Source: Anaerolineae bacterium (GTDB lineage Bacteria > Chloroflexota > Anaerolineae > Aggregatilineales > UBA2796). Taken from it: a stretch of DNA of 6,242 nucleotides. This document shows, piece by piece, positions 5,886 to 6,242 of the stretch. The stretch covers positions 1 to 6,242 of the forward strand of contig JADZBY010000524.1 of the NCBI GenBank assembly GCA_020851855.1, written 5' to 3'. Below the pieces are notes generated by a model, which saw only the letters and a list, made by a program, of their open reading frames with translations, did no database searches and had not been told where the DNA came from. A program made the position numbers and the translations under genes. Numbering within the stretch: position 1 is the first letter of the stretch; the number at the start of each line of letters is the position of its first letter.

Positions 5886-6242
5886 TCACCCTTCCGGCAG
5901 GCTGAAGCCCGTTTGGAAGGCGCGTTTCATGTCCTCGAACCAGCCCCAGTTGGCGTCGTCGGCCAGGGTGAAGAAGAGGCCGACGCCAAACGGGATGGCT
6001 TCGAGGATGAAGATCATCACGTCGCCAAACTCGACGATGTTGTACTTGTCCAGTCCTACGAAGCTCGTGGTGGCCAGCGTCGTGGCAATGCCGCCGTATT
6101 GCAGGACGCCCGGAACCCAGCCGATGGGGATATTGATCAGCGACGCCGCGCCCGGCCCGGTCCCGACTGAGAAGAACGTACCGATCCCCGCGCCGGGGCT
6201 GATGCCGGTGGCGTTGCGAGCGATGGCTGCTCCGGTCGAGAG
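5886..6242 (-). CDS. Unrecognised hydrophobic protein, C-terminal fragment
   Basis: The reading frame is open from the window edge to a TGA at 5888-5886, giving the last 118 residues of a larger protein. The sequence is Gly/Ala-rich at first (residues 1-36), then hydrophobic (about 37-64, IPIGWVPGVLQYGGIATTL), then has a stronger candidate membrane segment (about 75-94, VMIFILEAIPFGVGLFFTLA), and ends in an amphipathic tail rich in Trp and Phe (WGWFEDMKRAF). I do not recognise a family. The start and any upstream domains lie outside the window. Repeat copy B begins 6 bases after the stop, so read-through into the SIS gene is possible but a separate transcription unit seems more likely. The long open frame and GC-rich third positions support a real gene. 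Confidence 0.6.
   Translation of the reverse strand, partial: LSTGAAIARNATGISPGAGIGTFFSVGTGPGAASLINIPIGWVPGVLQYGGIATTLATTSFVGLDKYNIVEFGDVMIFILEAIPFGVGLFFTLADDANWGWFEDMKRAFQTGFSLPEG

Overview
The window is GC-rich DNA (roughly 60-65% G+C by eye) carrying six protein-coding genes, all read from the minus strand. Four are complete and one is cut by each window edge. The best guess for the host is a member of the Chloroflexota, probably Anaerolineae-like. This rests on two weak signs: the style of the TPR-like N-terminus at the left edge, and the CCTCACCCCC-type intergenic repeats, which I associate with that phylum. No rRNA, tRNA or marker gene is present to confirm it.

Layout in the direction of transcription (right to left). 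(1) 5886-6242: the C-terminal 118 residues of an unrecognised hydrophobic protein. (2) 5678-5885: a 208-base gap holding a short copy (B) of an intergenic repeat and a possible promoter. (3) 4637-5677: a 346-residue double-SIS-domain sugar-phosphate isomerase/deaminase, related to the isomerase half of GlmS. (4) 3637-4608: a 323-residue ROK-family sugar kinase, 28 bases after the SIS gene. (5) 2323-3567: a 414-residue GT4 glycosyltransferase, 69 bases further on. (6) 506-2326: a 606-residue protein whose C-terminal half is a clear glucosyl-3-phosphoglycerate synthase (GpgS, GT81) and whose N-terminal half looks like two degenerate universal-stress-protein domains; its GTG start overlaps the GT4 stop by 4 bases. 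(7) 180-505: a 326-base intergenic stretch filled by a longer, inverted copy (A) of the same repeat. (8) 1-179: the N-terminal 59 residues of a TPR-like protein.

How the genes may work together: GpgS makes glucosyl-3-phosphoglycerate from an NDP-glucose and 3-phosphoglycerate, the committed step to glucosylglycerate, a compatible solute and a primer for some polysaccharides. The translationally coupled GT4 enzyme probably adds a second sugar to this or a related acceptor, as in mannosylglucosylglycerate synthesis, but its donor and acceptor cannot be read from sequence. No phosphatase that would release the phosphate is present in the window. The SIS and ROK genes form a separate pair that suggests sugar or amino-sugar phosphate metabolism; whether it feeds the GT4-GpgS pair or is only a neighbour is open.

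The most distinctive item is the fusion of a stress-protein-like module to GpgS. Next are the ROK kinase with an altered active-site Asn-Asp motif and the inverted repeat copies on either side of the four-gene block. I do not see a clear new defence or mobile system here.
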